A stretch of DNA of 10,159 nucleotides, from NCBI GenBank assembly GCA_036258795.1, contig DATACZ010000050.1, positions 1 through 10,159 of the forward strand, in the 5' to 3' direction. Position numbers and translations under genes: made by a program. This stretch comes from DATACZ01 sp036258795 (GTDB taxonomy: Bacteria; Actinomycetota; CADDZG01; JAHWKV01). This document shows positions 6,087 to 10,159 of the stretch, in pieces (position 1 is the first letter of the stretch; each line of letters starts with the position of its first letter). The notes beneath the pieces were generated by a model. The model was not told the DNA's origin, did no database searches, and saw only the letters and a list, made by a program, of their open reading frames with translations.

Positions 6087-6263
6087 CTAAATAGGCTTGT
6101 CCTGATCCTTCTCCGGACGGTGGCCGGGCTGATTCTCCTCCGGCACAGGACCCACGGGCTGGTCGGCATCCACGGGTCCGGACCCCGCTTTGATCTTGGC
6201 GCTGTCCTGATCGGTTGCGCCCCTTCCGCTGCGGGCTAACTCTGGCTGTTGGGGCTTAGGCAT
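6087..6263 (-). CDS. 58-residue disordered hydrophilic protein
   Basis: From ATG at 6263 the product runs MPKPQQPELARSGRG to the end EKDQDKPI, closing at TAG 6089-6087. It has no hydrophobic core and is rich in Pro, Asp, Glu, Gln and Lys, so it is probably unfolded. The C-terminal part, GPVPEENQPGHRPEKDQDKP, resembles a conserved tail that I recall from short actinobacterial hypothetical proteins ('GPVP..NxPGH.P..DQDKP'). That memory is the main support, along with the well-behaved frame. The ribosome binding site is not clear. It lies 62 bases downstream of the Excalibur gene on the same strand and may share its transcript. Function unknown. Confidence 0.5.
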   Translation of the reverse strand: MPKPQQPELARSGRGATDQDSAKIKAGSGPVDADQPVGPVPEENQPGHRPEKDQDKPI

Positions 6264-6325
6264 GATGACGGGTTGTTCCCGCCAGCCTTAATGCGGAAAC
6301 TTGGCGCCTGCCCGGCTCGAGGGGC

Positions 6326-6775
6326 TCAGCCCGTCACTCGAGGTGCAGCCCTTACCGGCACTGCCGGTTTAGCCTCGCTCACTCGCGTACCGGAAACGTC
6401 CTCGGCTTCACAGGCTATCCCGTCGTTATCCCTGTCGAGATCGTAAGGATCGTTATTGACGCTAACAACCCGGAAGTTTGAGCTTGGCGCATAGACCGGG
6501 CCGTCACCTGTTCCTCCTCGACAGTCAACGTCCGTGGCGTCTGGCGGCAAGCAGACGCCTGAATAAGCTGAGTGACACGACTGGTTCGAGGCCGGAGACG
6601 GGGACGGTCGGGAGGGGCCGGTGCCGGTTGGAGATGGAGACGGTGACGGAGACTCAGAAGGCGATGGTGATGGAGAAGGTGACGGAGATGGGGTCTGCGC
6701 CCAGGCCGCCGCTGCTACTACTACGATCAAGATCACCAGACCGGTAAGAACACTGAAAGTGGATTGCTTCCGCAT
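6326..6775 (-). CDS. Secreted Excalibur calcium-binding domain protein with Ser-Pro linker
   Basis: The 149-residue protein starts at ATG 6775 behind GGGAGG (six-base spacing), which is better than the longer frame upstream. A signal peptide covers about residues 1-26 (hydrophobic LVILIVVVAAAAWA, cleavage likely after AWA or AQT). Residues 29-62 are a Pro-Ser repeat linker, which often spans the cell wall. The C-terminal domain has SGVCLPPDATDVDC and ends with DPYDLDRDNDGIACE. The motif D-x-D-x-D-G-x-x-C-E is the hallmark of the Excalibur domain, which binds calcium. Cysteines 67, 75, 85 and 122 probably form disulfides. A short hydrophilic tail of about 25 residues follows. It is divergent from the L,D-transpeptidase gene, suggesting a shared role at the cell wall. 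Confidence 0.85.
   Translation of the reverse strand: MRKQSTFSVLTGLVILIVVVAAAAWAQTPSPSPSPSPSPSESPSPSPSPTGTGPSRPSPSPASNQSCHSAYSGVCLPPDATDVDCRGGTGDGPVYAPSSNFRVVSVNNDPYDLDRDNDGIACEAEDVSGTRVSEAKPAVPVRAAPRVTG
6590..6691 (-). repeat. Ser-Pro repeat coding tract
   Basis: The linker of the Excalibur protein is coded by short tandem units that appear on the plus strand as GGAGAT, GGTGAC and GGCGAT variants. The copies vary at third positions, so selection at the protein level is more likely than recent slippage. The same tract gives misleading 'GDGDG' frames on the plus strand. Confidence 0.7.
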
Positions 6776-6796
6776 GATCAACCTCCCGCCCAAAAT

Positions 6797-6812
6797 ACTT
6801 GTATTACCAAGT
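6797..6812. promoter_or_regulatory. Inverted repeat in the divergent Excalibur/L,D-transpeptidase promoter region
   Basis: ACTTG at 6797-6801 and CAAGT at 6808-6812 form an inverted repeat with a six-base spacer (TATTAC). It sits in the 75-base gap that must carry promoters for both divergent genes. A dimeric regulator could act on both from here. The arms are only five bases long, so chance cannot be excluded. Confidence 0.3.
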
Positions 6813-6850
6813 CTAAACACGGCGAGAGCGTGGGAACAATCACCATAAGG

Positions 6851-7606
6851 ATGGGACCTTCACGGCTAGCGCTCTTTGTAGTCTTCGCCCTTCTTGTTCT
6901 AGGCACCGGCTGCCGGAATGGCGCTGTCGAGGGAAATCCTCCGGAAGCTGTCGGCCAACCCCCGGCAGCCGGTTCATGGGACATCGCCGAGGAGGCTTCG
7001 CCGGCAGCTGGAACGAGTTTTGTGGCGGAGGCCACTGTCCCTCGTGTTGCGATCTTCAAGGAGCCAGCCTCTGGCTCACCGAAGCGCTCTTTACCTAATC
7101 CCCTCGACGGAGCGCCCTTGGTCTTTCTCGTCGAACGGGATCAGGGTGAATGGTTGCTCGTTAACCTTCCCGTTCGGCCAAATGGGAGCAAAGGTTGGAT
7201 CAGGAAGAGTGACGTCGTCCTTACGAAGCACAACTTCCGGATAACTGTCGACCTGTCGGATCATCGGCTCACCGTCCGTCAAGGCACCAAGGTGATCCTG
7301 GATGAGCCAACGGGCATAGGAACGGAAGACACGCCTACTCCAGGAGGCGTCTATTACACGAAGCGACTGGTTCAACCACCTAACCCCAAAGGGGACTTCG
7401 GCCCGTTCATTTATGAGCTGTCGGGATTCTCAAATGTCATTACCGACTTTCTCGGCGGGGACGGGGTAATAGGCATTCACGGAACCAATCGGCCAGAGCT
7501 TCTTGGTAAGGACGTCAGCCACGGGTGCATCCGAATCAGCAACTCCGGGATCACCAAGCTGGCCAGGATTCTGCCACTGGGCGTTCCGGTCGACATAAGG
7601 CCTTAG
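6851..7606 (+). CDS. L,D-transpeptidase (YkuD domain) lipoprotein with SH3-like domain
   Basis: The 251-residue enzyme has a signal peptide (MGPSRLALFVVFALLVLGTG) and cysteine 21, probably lipidated, although glycine at -3 makes the lipobox imperfect. Residues about 55-125 look like an SH3-like domain (VAIFKEPASGSP, LVFLVERDQGEWLLVNLP, GSKGWIRKSDVVL). Residues about 129-251 are the YkuD catalytic domain: FRITVDLSDHRLTVRQG, TPTPGGVYYTKR, then IHGTNRPELLGKDVSHGCIR. This gives H210, H224, the nucleophile C226 and R228. Such enzymes make 3-3 cross-links in peptidoglycan or attach proteins to it. GTG 6830 is an alternative start; neither has a strong ribosome binding site. It is divergent from the Excalibur gene. 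Confidence 0.9.
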   Translation: MGPSRLALFVVFALLVLGTGCRNGAVEGNPPEAVGQPPAAGSWDIAEEASPAAGTSFVAEATVPRVAIFKEPASGSPKRSLPNPLDGAPLVFLVERDQGEWLLVNLPVRPNGSKGWIRKSDVVLTKHNFRITVDLSDHRLTVRQGTKVILDEPTGIGTEDTPTPGGVYYTKRLVQPPNPKGDFGPFIYELSGFSNVITDFLGGDGVIGIHGTNRPELLGKDVSHGCIRISNSGITKLARILPLGVPVDIRP

Positions 7607-7661
7607 GAATCCGAAGGGCCGCTTGCCGATTCTCAGCCGCCGATTGTGGAGCGTAGCTGAG
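7607..7661 (+). other. Two hairpins between the transpeptidase and permease genes
   Basis: Directly after the stop, GAATC (7607-7611) can pair with GATTC (7628-7632), with AAG and CTT inside. A second, exclusive fold pairs CTCAGC (7632-7637) with GCTGAG (7656-7661), extended by CGC/GCG. Neither has a T-run, so they may be a weak terminator or part of the permease leader. Confidence 0.3.
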
Positions 7662-7677
7662 GGGTAAGGCTGTTTGC

Positions 7678-8028
7678 ATGCTAGACAAGCTGATCGACCG
7701 AGTAAGCGACCTGATCGGTTCACAGGGCTCCGCAGTGATAGCTGTGCTCCTAGTGGTCGCCTCACTGATCGCCGGACAAGCCACCGGATACTCGGAGCGA
7801 TGGGAGCAGATCGTTTTGGTCGGGAGTGCCCTACTCACTCTCATCATTGTTGTGGCTATACATCACACCCGTGGCAAGGAACATAGGGCATCGCAGATCA
7901 AGCTCGATGAGCTAATCCGCGCCCTGGAGAGTGCTAGAAACGATGTCCGCTCGACCGAAAGGGCCAGCCGTGATGAGCTTGAGGAGATTAGGGAGCGGAC
8001 ACATCCCAAAGAGCGTAACCAGGCTTGA
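7678..8028 (+). CDS. Low-affinity iron permease family protein
   Basis: This 116-residue protein matches the pattern of the bacterial 'low affinity iron permease' family (PF04120). It has a short amphipathic start (DKLIDRVSDLIGS), two membrane helices at about residues 17-38 and 43-62 (the second with WEQIVLVGSALLTLIIVVA), then HHTRGKEHRASQIKLDELIRA and a charged coiled-coil tail (NDVRSTERASRDELEEIRE). The motif 'H(T/N)...A.QxKLDELIRA' is characteristic. The family name comes from fungal Fet4-like homology; transport of iron by the short bacterial members is unproven. The start has a modest ribosome binding site (TAAGG, nine bases upstream). A strong terminator follows 168 bases downstream. 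A decayed copy of the gene lies at 8715-8977. Confidence 0.82.
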   Translation: MLDKLIDRVSDLIGSQGSAVIAVLLVVASLIAGQATGYSERWEQIVLVGSALLTLIIVVAIHHTRGKEHRASQIKLDELIRALESARNDVRSTERASRDELEEIRERTHPKERNQA

Positions 8029-8111
8029 CCTTAGTAGCCGGCGTCGGGACGTTCCTCCAGAACGCCATAAAGGTTGGCGGTCCTGCCAGCATTCGTGAGG
8101 TCGACCTAAGC

Positions 8112-8126
8112 TCAGCGGAATTTCAG
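8112..8126. repeat. 15-base repeat, copy 1
   Basis: TCAGCGGAATTTCAG matches TCAGCGGATTTTCAG at 8256-8270 in 14 of 15 positions. The copies lie on either side of the terminator at 8197. Role unknown. Confidence 0.4.
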
Positions 8127-8196
8127 CGCCGGTCGCTAAGGTCTTTGGTGCCTCCCGGCCTTCTCCCTCCGTAAGGGTAAGGGTGGCTAGGAAAAT

Positions 8197-8236
8197 AGAA
8201 AAGGTCCTCTTGCGGGGGAGGACCTTTTCTTCTTTC
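8197..8236 (+). terminator. Strong, bidirectional-looking terminator after the permease gene
   Basis: AGAAAAGGTCCTC (8197-8209) pairs perfectly with GAGGACCTTTTCT (8218-8230) around an eight-base loop. The 13-base stem has a GC-rich upper part and an A-tract on one side with a T-rich tail on the other, so it can stop transcription from both directions. Confidence 0.88.
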
Positions 8237-8255
8237 CAGCTACTTGCCTTTAGAT

Positions 8256-8270
8256 TCAGCGGATTTTCAG
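8256..8270. repeat. 15-base repeat, copy 2
   Basis: TCAGCGGATTTTCAG is the second copy of the repeat at 8112-8126 and lies about 120 bases upstream of the secreted peptide start, where a promoter element or regulator site would be expected. Confidence 0.4.
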
Positions 8271-8388
8271 AGCCTTTCCCTAACCTCTAAATCAACAACT
8301 TCATCCTGCTCACATCGCCCCAATCAAGCCGAATCTGAACCACGGCCTGCTAAACGGCTCGTTCGATCAATTGAAAGGAGGTGAACAA

Positions 8389-8556
8389 ATGAGCATGAGA
8401 CTGCGGCTATTCGTAGTGGGCGTGATCGCTGCCCTGCCTACCGTCTTCCTGTTCCAGGGTCAGGCATCGGCACTGTGCGTGAACGCCGTAAACGTCTCCG
8501 GTCTGGGCGATGCTACCCAAACCAATGACTGCCCGATTAATCTCGGGACGCCCTAA
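8389..8556 (+). CDS. Small secreted two-cysteine peptide, unknown function
   Basis: This 55-residue precursor starts at ATG 8389 behind an excellent ribosome binding site (AAAGGAGGTG, with six to eight bases to the start). Residues 1-28 are a signal peptide: basic MSMRLRLR-type start, hydrophobic LFVVGVIAALPTVFLF, and the cleavage motif A26-S27-A28. The predicted mature peptide has 27 residues, begins LCVNAVNVSGLGDATQTNDC and ends PINLGTP. Cysteines 30 and 48 could form one disulfide loop. The gene stands alone between two strong terminators, which points to an independently expressed single-gene unit. An in-frame upstream TTG at 8371 lies before the ribosome binding site and is rejected. I do not recognise a family; a bioactive or structural peptide is possible but not shown. 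Confidence 0.72.
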   Translation: MSMRLRLFVVGVIAALPTVFLFQGQASALCVNAVNVSGLGDATQTNDCPINLGTP

Positions 8557-8586
8557 GTTCCTGCTCTAACTTTGAAAGGGGCGGAA

Positions 8587-8627
8587 GGAAAAGAAAAGGC
8601 CTCCTCGCGGGGGCCTTTTCTTTTCCC
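8587..8627 (+). terminator. Strong, bidirectional-looking terminator after the secreted peptide gene
   Basis: GGAAAAGAAAAGGCC (8587-8601) pairs perfectly with GGCCTTTTCTTTTCC (8612-8626) around a ten-base loop. It resembles the terminator at 8197 in both stem and loop (GAAAAGG...CCTC...GCGGG...CCTTTTCTT), so the two may be related by duplication. Confidence 0.88.
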
Positions 8628-8714
8628 TTATTCTTCCTGTGCCCAGCCGGACTAGGAAGAGAAATCCCCGTCGATTCGGCAAGACTTGTTTTCGGCCGCG
8701 AACGGTGCATGGCA

Positions 8715-8977
8715 CACTGATCGTCGGACAAGCCCGCCGGATACTCGGAGCAGTTGGAGCAAATCGTTTGGTCGGAAGTGCTCTGGTCACTCCGATCATC
8801 GTTGTGGCTATGCATCACACTGAGAGCAAGAACAAGGGCATCGCAGATCAAGCTCGACGAGTTAGTTAGTGTGGTCGAGAGTGCTAGTAGCGATGTCCGC
8901 TCGACGGAGCGGGCCAGCCGTGATGAGCTCGAGAGGATTGGCTCGCGGGCGCACCCCTCAAGCGTAACCAGGCCTAG
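8715..8977 (+). pseudogene. Decayed duplicate of the low-affinity iron permease gene
   Basis: The DNA closely follows 7763-8033 of the intact permease gene. Examples are CACTGATCG-CGGACAAGCC, CATCGCAGATCAAGCTCGA and GATGTCCGCTCGAC, ending AGCGTAACCAGGC. The first 85 bases of the parent, including start codon and first helix, have no counterpart. A one-base loss in the T-run (GTTTTGG to GTTTGG near 8763) shifts the frame. A net two-base loss near 8826-8840 restores it, and another one-base loss occurs near 8958. The protein is therefore readable only in pieces: VGSALVTPIIVVAMHHTESK in one frame, ASQIKLDELVSVVESASSDV in another. It is a segmental duplicate that no longer codes for a permease. 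Confidence 0.85.
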
Positions 8978-8982
8978 CCTTA

Positions 8983-9000
8983 AAGGGCTTCGGGGCCCTT
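8983..9000 (+). other. GC-rich hairpin after the permease remnant
   Basis: AAGGGC (8983-8988) pairs with GCCCTT (8995-9000) around TTCGGG. It may be a former terminator of the decayed gene; no T-run follows. Confidence 0.4.
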
Positions 9001-9048
9001 CCGCCCATCGTTGGTCTTCCGATAGCCCTCTTTCACGCCGGGACTTGG

Positions 9049-9071
9049 CCAGATCCTCGCCTAGGATCTGG
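9049..9071. promoter_or_regulatory. Perfect nine-base inverted repeat upstream of the cupin gene
   Basis: CCAGATCCT (9049-9057) and AGGATCTGG (9063-9071) are exact reverse complements with a five-base centre. It directly abuts a second palindrome. No T-run follows, so an operator or leader hairpin is more likely than a terminator. Confidence 0.45.
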
Positions 9072-9084
9072 TTGACTGGTCAAC
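9071..9084. promoter_or_regulatory. Palindrome GTTGAC-TG-GTCAAC containing a -35-like hexamer
   Basis: GTTGAC and GTCAAC are exact reverse complements with a two-base centre. The site contains TTGACT, which resembles a -35 element, 46 bases upstream of the cupin start. A fitting -10 was not clear. A repressor of TetR, GntR or MarR type could bind here. Confidence 0.42.
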
Positions 9085-9129
9085 TTCCAATAGTCAGACT
9101 GGCGCGCGCGCAAAGAGCCAGGAGGCAGC

Positions 9130-9498
9130 ATGGACGAGAGGCACGAGACCGAGCACAAGAGCTTCGAAACGCCTGACGAGACACGCGAGTTCCCCAACGG
9201 CCGCGCCGAAATCCTCAAGATTGGCGGGGGCGTGGTGGGGCGGATGGTCTTCGAGCCCGGCTGGCGCTGGTCGAACGACGTGAAACCGATCGCGAACACT
9301 GACAGCTGCGAGGCGCCGCACTTCCAATATCACCTGAGTGGGCGGCTGGCTATCCGTATGGACGACGGCACCGAGATGGTCGCCGGTGCGGGGGACATTA
9401 CCTCTCTTCCAAGCGGACACGACGCCTGGGTAGTGGGCGACGAACCGGTCGTGGTCGTGGACTGGTACGGAGCCAGCAACTACGCCAAGAGCAGCTAA
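9130..9498 (+). CDS. Cupin-domain protein
   Basis: The 122-residue protein is a single conserved beta-barrel cupin. After a charged start, the family-typical stretches are ETREFPNGRAEILKIGG, GRMVFEPGWRWSNDVKPIA, then HFQYHLSGRLAIRMDDGTEM, AGAGDITSLPSGHDAWVVGD and VVVVDW. Residues H74, the Y-x-L-SGR turn and H107 in SGHDAW lie where metal or ligand contacts occur in related cupins, but the full His3-Glu metal set is not evident. Proteins of this kind are common in Actinomycetota and lack a known substrate. The start is firm: GGAGG five bases before ATG 9130. Two inverted repeats lie upstream, so a dedicated repressor may control it. Confidence 0.85.
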   Translation: MDERHETEHKSFETPDETREFPNGRAEILKIGGGVVGRMVFEPGWRWSNDVKPIANTDSCEAPHFQYHLSGRLAIRMDDGTEMVAGAGDITSLPSGHDAWVVGDEPVVVVDWYGASNYAKSS

Positions 9499-9523
9499 GG
9501 GGTCGATCAAGGGTTAGGCGACA

Positions 9524-9544
9524 GACGGCGGCTTATGCGCCGTC
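9524..9544 (+). other. GC-rich hairpin after the cupin gene
   Basis: GACGGCG (9524-9530) pairs exactly with CGCCGTC (9538-9544) around a seven-base loop, and the stem can be extended past a two-base bulge (GGCGA). It may end cupin transcription, although no T-run follows. Confidence 0.42.
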
Positions 9545-9761
9545 GCCATTCTCGCTACTACGCCCCTAAGGCGCCGACAGCGCTAGAGGTTCTCGTCGGA
9601 GAGCGCCCTCTGCAACATGTCAATCCCTTCGGCGGCGTAAGCGGTCACTTGGCGCCCTTGTCGTCTTTGGCTGGGTCAAATGAGCCGTCCAAGGGCTTCC
9701 CAAATTGGCTCGAGCTCCTCGCGTTACGCGCTGGAAGATCGACGGGGTAGAACGCCGGGCA

Positions 9762-9796
9762 GAAGAAAGCCGCCGGCCTGGGTGTTCGGGGGCTTT
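9762..9796 (-). terminator. Candidate terminator of the tRNA-Leu transcript
   Basis: Read on the minus strand, AAAGCC pairs with GGCTTT across a 19-base GC-rich loop, followed by CTTCT. It lies 28 bases beyond the 3' end of the tRNA, a suitable place. The stem is only six bases, so the call is weak. Confidence 0.35.
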
Positions 9797-9823
9797 GTTT
9801 GCCTTCTCAGGCGATGAGTTGAG

Positions 9824-9909
9824 TGTCGGAGCGGGGATTTGAACCCCGATGAGCTATGCGCTCACTAGGCCCTCAACCTAGCGCGTCTACCAAGTTCCGC
9901 CACTCCGAC
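9824..9909 (-). tRNA. tRNA-Leu (anticodon GAG)
   Basis: The minus strand folds as a class II tRNA of 86 bases. The acceptor GTCGGAG pairs with CTCCGAC, followed by discriminator A. The D-arm holds GGCGGAACTTGGTAGACGC. The anticodon stem CTAGG/CCTAG encloses the loop TTGAGGG, which gives anticodon GAG and reads CTC and CTT leucine codons. A long variable arm (TGAGC-GCAT-A-GCTCA) and the T-arm CGGGG-TTCAAAT-CCCCG follow. CCA is not encoded. Confidence 0.96.
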
Positions 9910-9920
9910 CGGGAAGGGAA

Positions 9921-9926
9921 AGTATA
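9921..9926 (-). promoter_or_regulatory. Possible -10 element of the tRNA-Leu gene
   Basis: TATACT on the minus strand lies 11 bases before the tRNA 5' end, the right place for a -10 box. No good -35 is seen at 16-18 bases, so transcription from the upstream transporter gene is the alternative. Confidence 0.4.
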
Positions 9927-9941
9927 GCCCTGATGCAGCCC

Positions 9942-9960
9942 CTCACCTCTTAAAGGTGAG
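9942..9960 (-). other. Seven-base hairpin over the stop codon of the transporter gene
   Basis: CTCACCT (9942-9948) and AGGTGAG (9954-9960) form a perfect stem around a five-base loop and include the TGA stop of the binding-protein gene. It may aid termination or processing between this gene and the tRNA. No T-run follows. Confidence 0.4.
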
Positions 9961-10159
9961 TTCACGAACTACGGGGTCACCGAAGACGTCCATGTACCTG
10001 TTGCCTGGTGCGGTTACGCCAGAGCCGAAAGCAATGTGGCTGAGTCCGAACCACATAGGGATAAGAGGCATCTCCCGGCAGAGCACCTGCCCGGCCTCGG
10101 CATAGAGCTTGGCCCGGTCCGAGTCGTCTACCGTCCGTCGCGCCCTGGCCATCAGGCCG
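9943..10159 (-). CDS. ABC transporter substrate-binding protein (SBP_bac_5 family), C-terminal end only
   Basis: The last 72 or so residues are present; the frame is open to the window edge, so the ATG at 10152 is internal and not the start. The sequence DDSDRAKLYAEAGQVLCREM, then PLIPMWFGLSHIAFGSGV and the ending F-x-D-P-V-V-R-E-L, is typical of the C-terminus of extracytoplasmic dipeptide/oligopeptide/nickel-binding proteins. In these, 'R..y..a...l..d.P.ipl..' is followed by a short final strand. Such proteins deliver oligopeptides or similar ligands to an ABC importer; the ligand cannot be judged from this end. The tRNA-Leu gene follows 33 bases downstream on the same strand. Confidence 0.82.
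   Translation of the reverse strand, partial: GLMARARRTVDDSDRAKLYAEAGQVLCREMPLIPMWFGLSHIAFGSGVTAPGNRYMDVFGDPVVRELTFKR

Larger units (their letters stand above)
8029..8388 (+). other. 360-base intergenic region with terminator and leader of the peptide gene
   Basis: No gene is seen here. It holds a strong terminator (8197-8236), a near-identical 15-base repeat on either side of it, and a more AT-rich stretch (8241-8370) that should carry the promoter of the secreted peptide gene. No clear -35/-10 pair stood out. Confidence 0.6.
9499..9823. other. 325-base region without a convincing gene
   Basis: The stretch between the cupin gene and the tRNA has two hairpins (9524-9544 and 9766-9796) but no well-supported gene. 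A plus-strand frame at 9535-9750 starts without a ribosome binding site. On the minus strand a frame without a start codon ends at 9645 (…GKPLDGSFDPAKDDKGAK) and overlaps a 21-codon frame at 9583-9648. These could be remnants of small genes. Confidence 0.5.

Noticed and set aside
6621..6848. Plus-strand frame with Gly-Asp repeats
   Set aside because: It mirrors the Ser-Pro linker of the minus-strand Excalibur gene and has no ribosome binding site.
8112..8270. Possible CRISPR or attachment repeats
   Set aside because: Only two imperfect 15-base copies with no regular spacers, and no integrase or cas gene in the window.
8754..9176. 140-codon frame starting MEQIV
   Set aside because: It is a chance fusion of two pieces of the frameshifted permease remnant with intergenic sequence and the start of the cupin gene in another frame.
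9535..9750. 71-codon plus-strand frame
   Set aside because: There is no ribosome binding site, the start lies inside a hairpin, and the protein has no recognisable features.
9583..9790. Minus-strand pair of overlapping short frames (…DPAKDDKGAK, then a 21-codon frame)
   Set aside because: Composition is protein-like and the GTGA overlap is suggestive, but the first frame lacks a start codon and the second is very short; at most a remnant.

Overview
The window looks like chromosomal DNA of a high-GC Gram-positive bacterium, most likely an actinomycetote of the Rubrobacteria/Thermoleophilia kind. This is an inference from family content: a RskA-type anti-sigma factor with an ECF sigma factor, a DUF4383 membrane protein, an Excalibur-domain secreted protein, a lipoprotein L,D-transpeptidase, a TraR/DksA-like zinc-finger protein and a cupin of an actinobacterial type. 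TGA is used as an ordinary stop in several genes. No insertion sequence, phage gene, integrase or CRISPR array was seen.

Layout. 1-515: the 3' end of a DUF218 (YdcF/SanA-like) gene, tail to tail with a small membrane protein. 598-2335: a lipoprotein, then a run of small genes (DUF4383 protein, a His-rich two-helix membrane protein, a 59-residue membrane peptide, and a DUF1059 gene with an in-frame TGA at its first conserved cysteine). The DUF4383 ribosome binding site lies in a hairpin. 2468-5527: a TPR protein with ten gap-free 36-residue repeats, then an ECF sigma factor that overlaps its RskA-type anti-sigma factor. 5560-6775 (minus strand): a TraR/DksA-like protein, a short disordered protein and an Excalibur secreted protein. 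The last is divergent from an L,D-transpeptidase lipoprotein (6851-7606).

7678-8977: a low-affinity iron permease family gene, a strong terminator, a small secreted two-cysteine peptide with an excellent ribosome binding site, a second strong terminator, and a frameshifted, 5'-truncated copy of the permease. 9049-9498: a cupin gene behind two perfect inverted repeats. 9824-9909: tRNA-Leu(GAG) on the minus strand. 9943-10159: the C-terminal end of an extracytoplasmic peptide/nickel-type ABC transporter binding protein.

The genes largely form an envelope and stress-response neighbourhood: secreted or lipid-anchored proteins, small membrane proteins, cell-wall cross-linking and a membrane-linked sigma/anti-sigma switch. 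The observations most worth checking are the TGA at a conserved cysteine of the DUF1059 gene, the hairpin hiding the DUF4383 ribosome binding site, the terminator-bounded secreted peptide, and the decayed permease duplicate.
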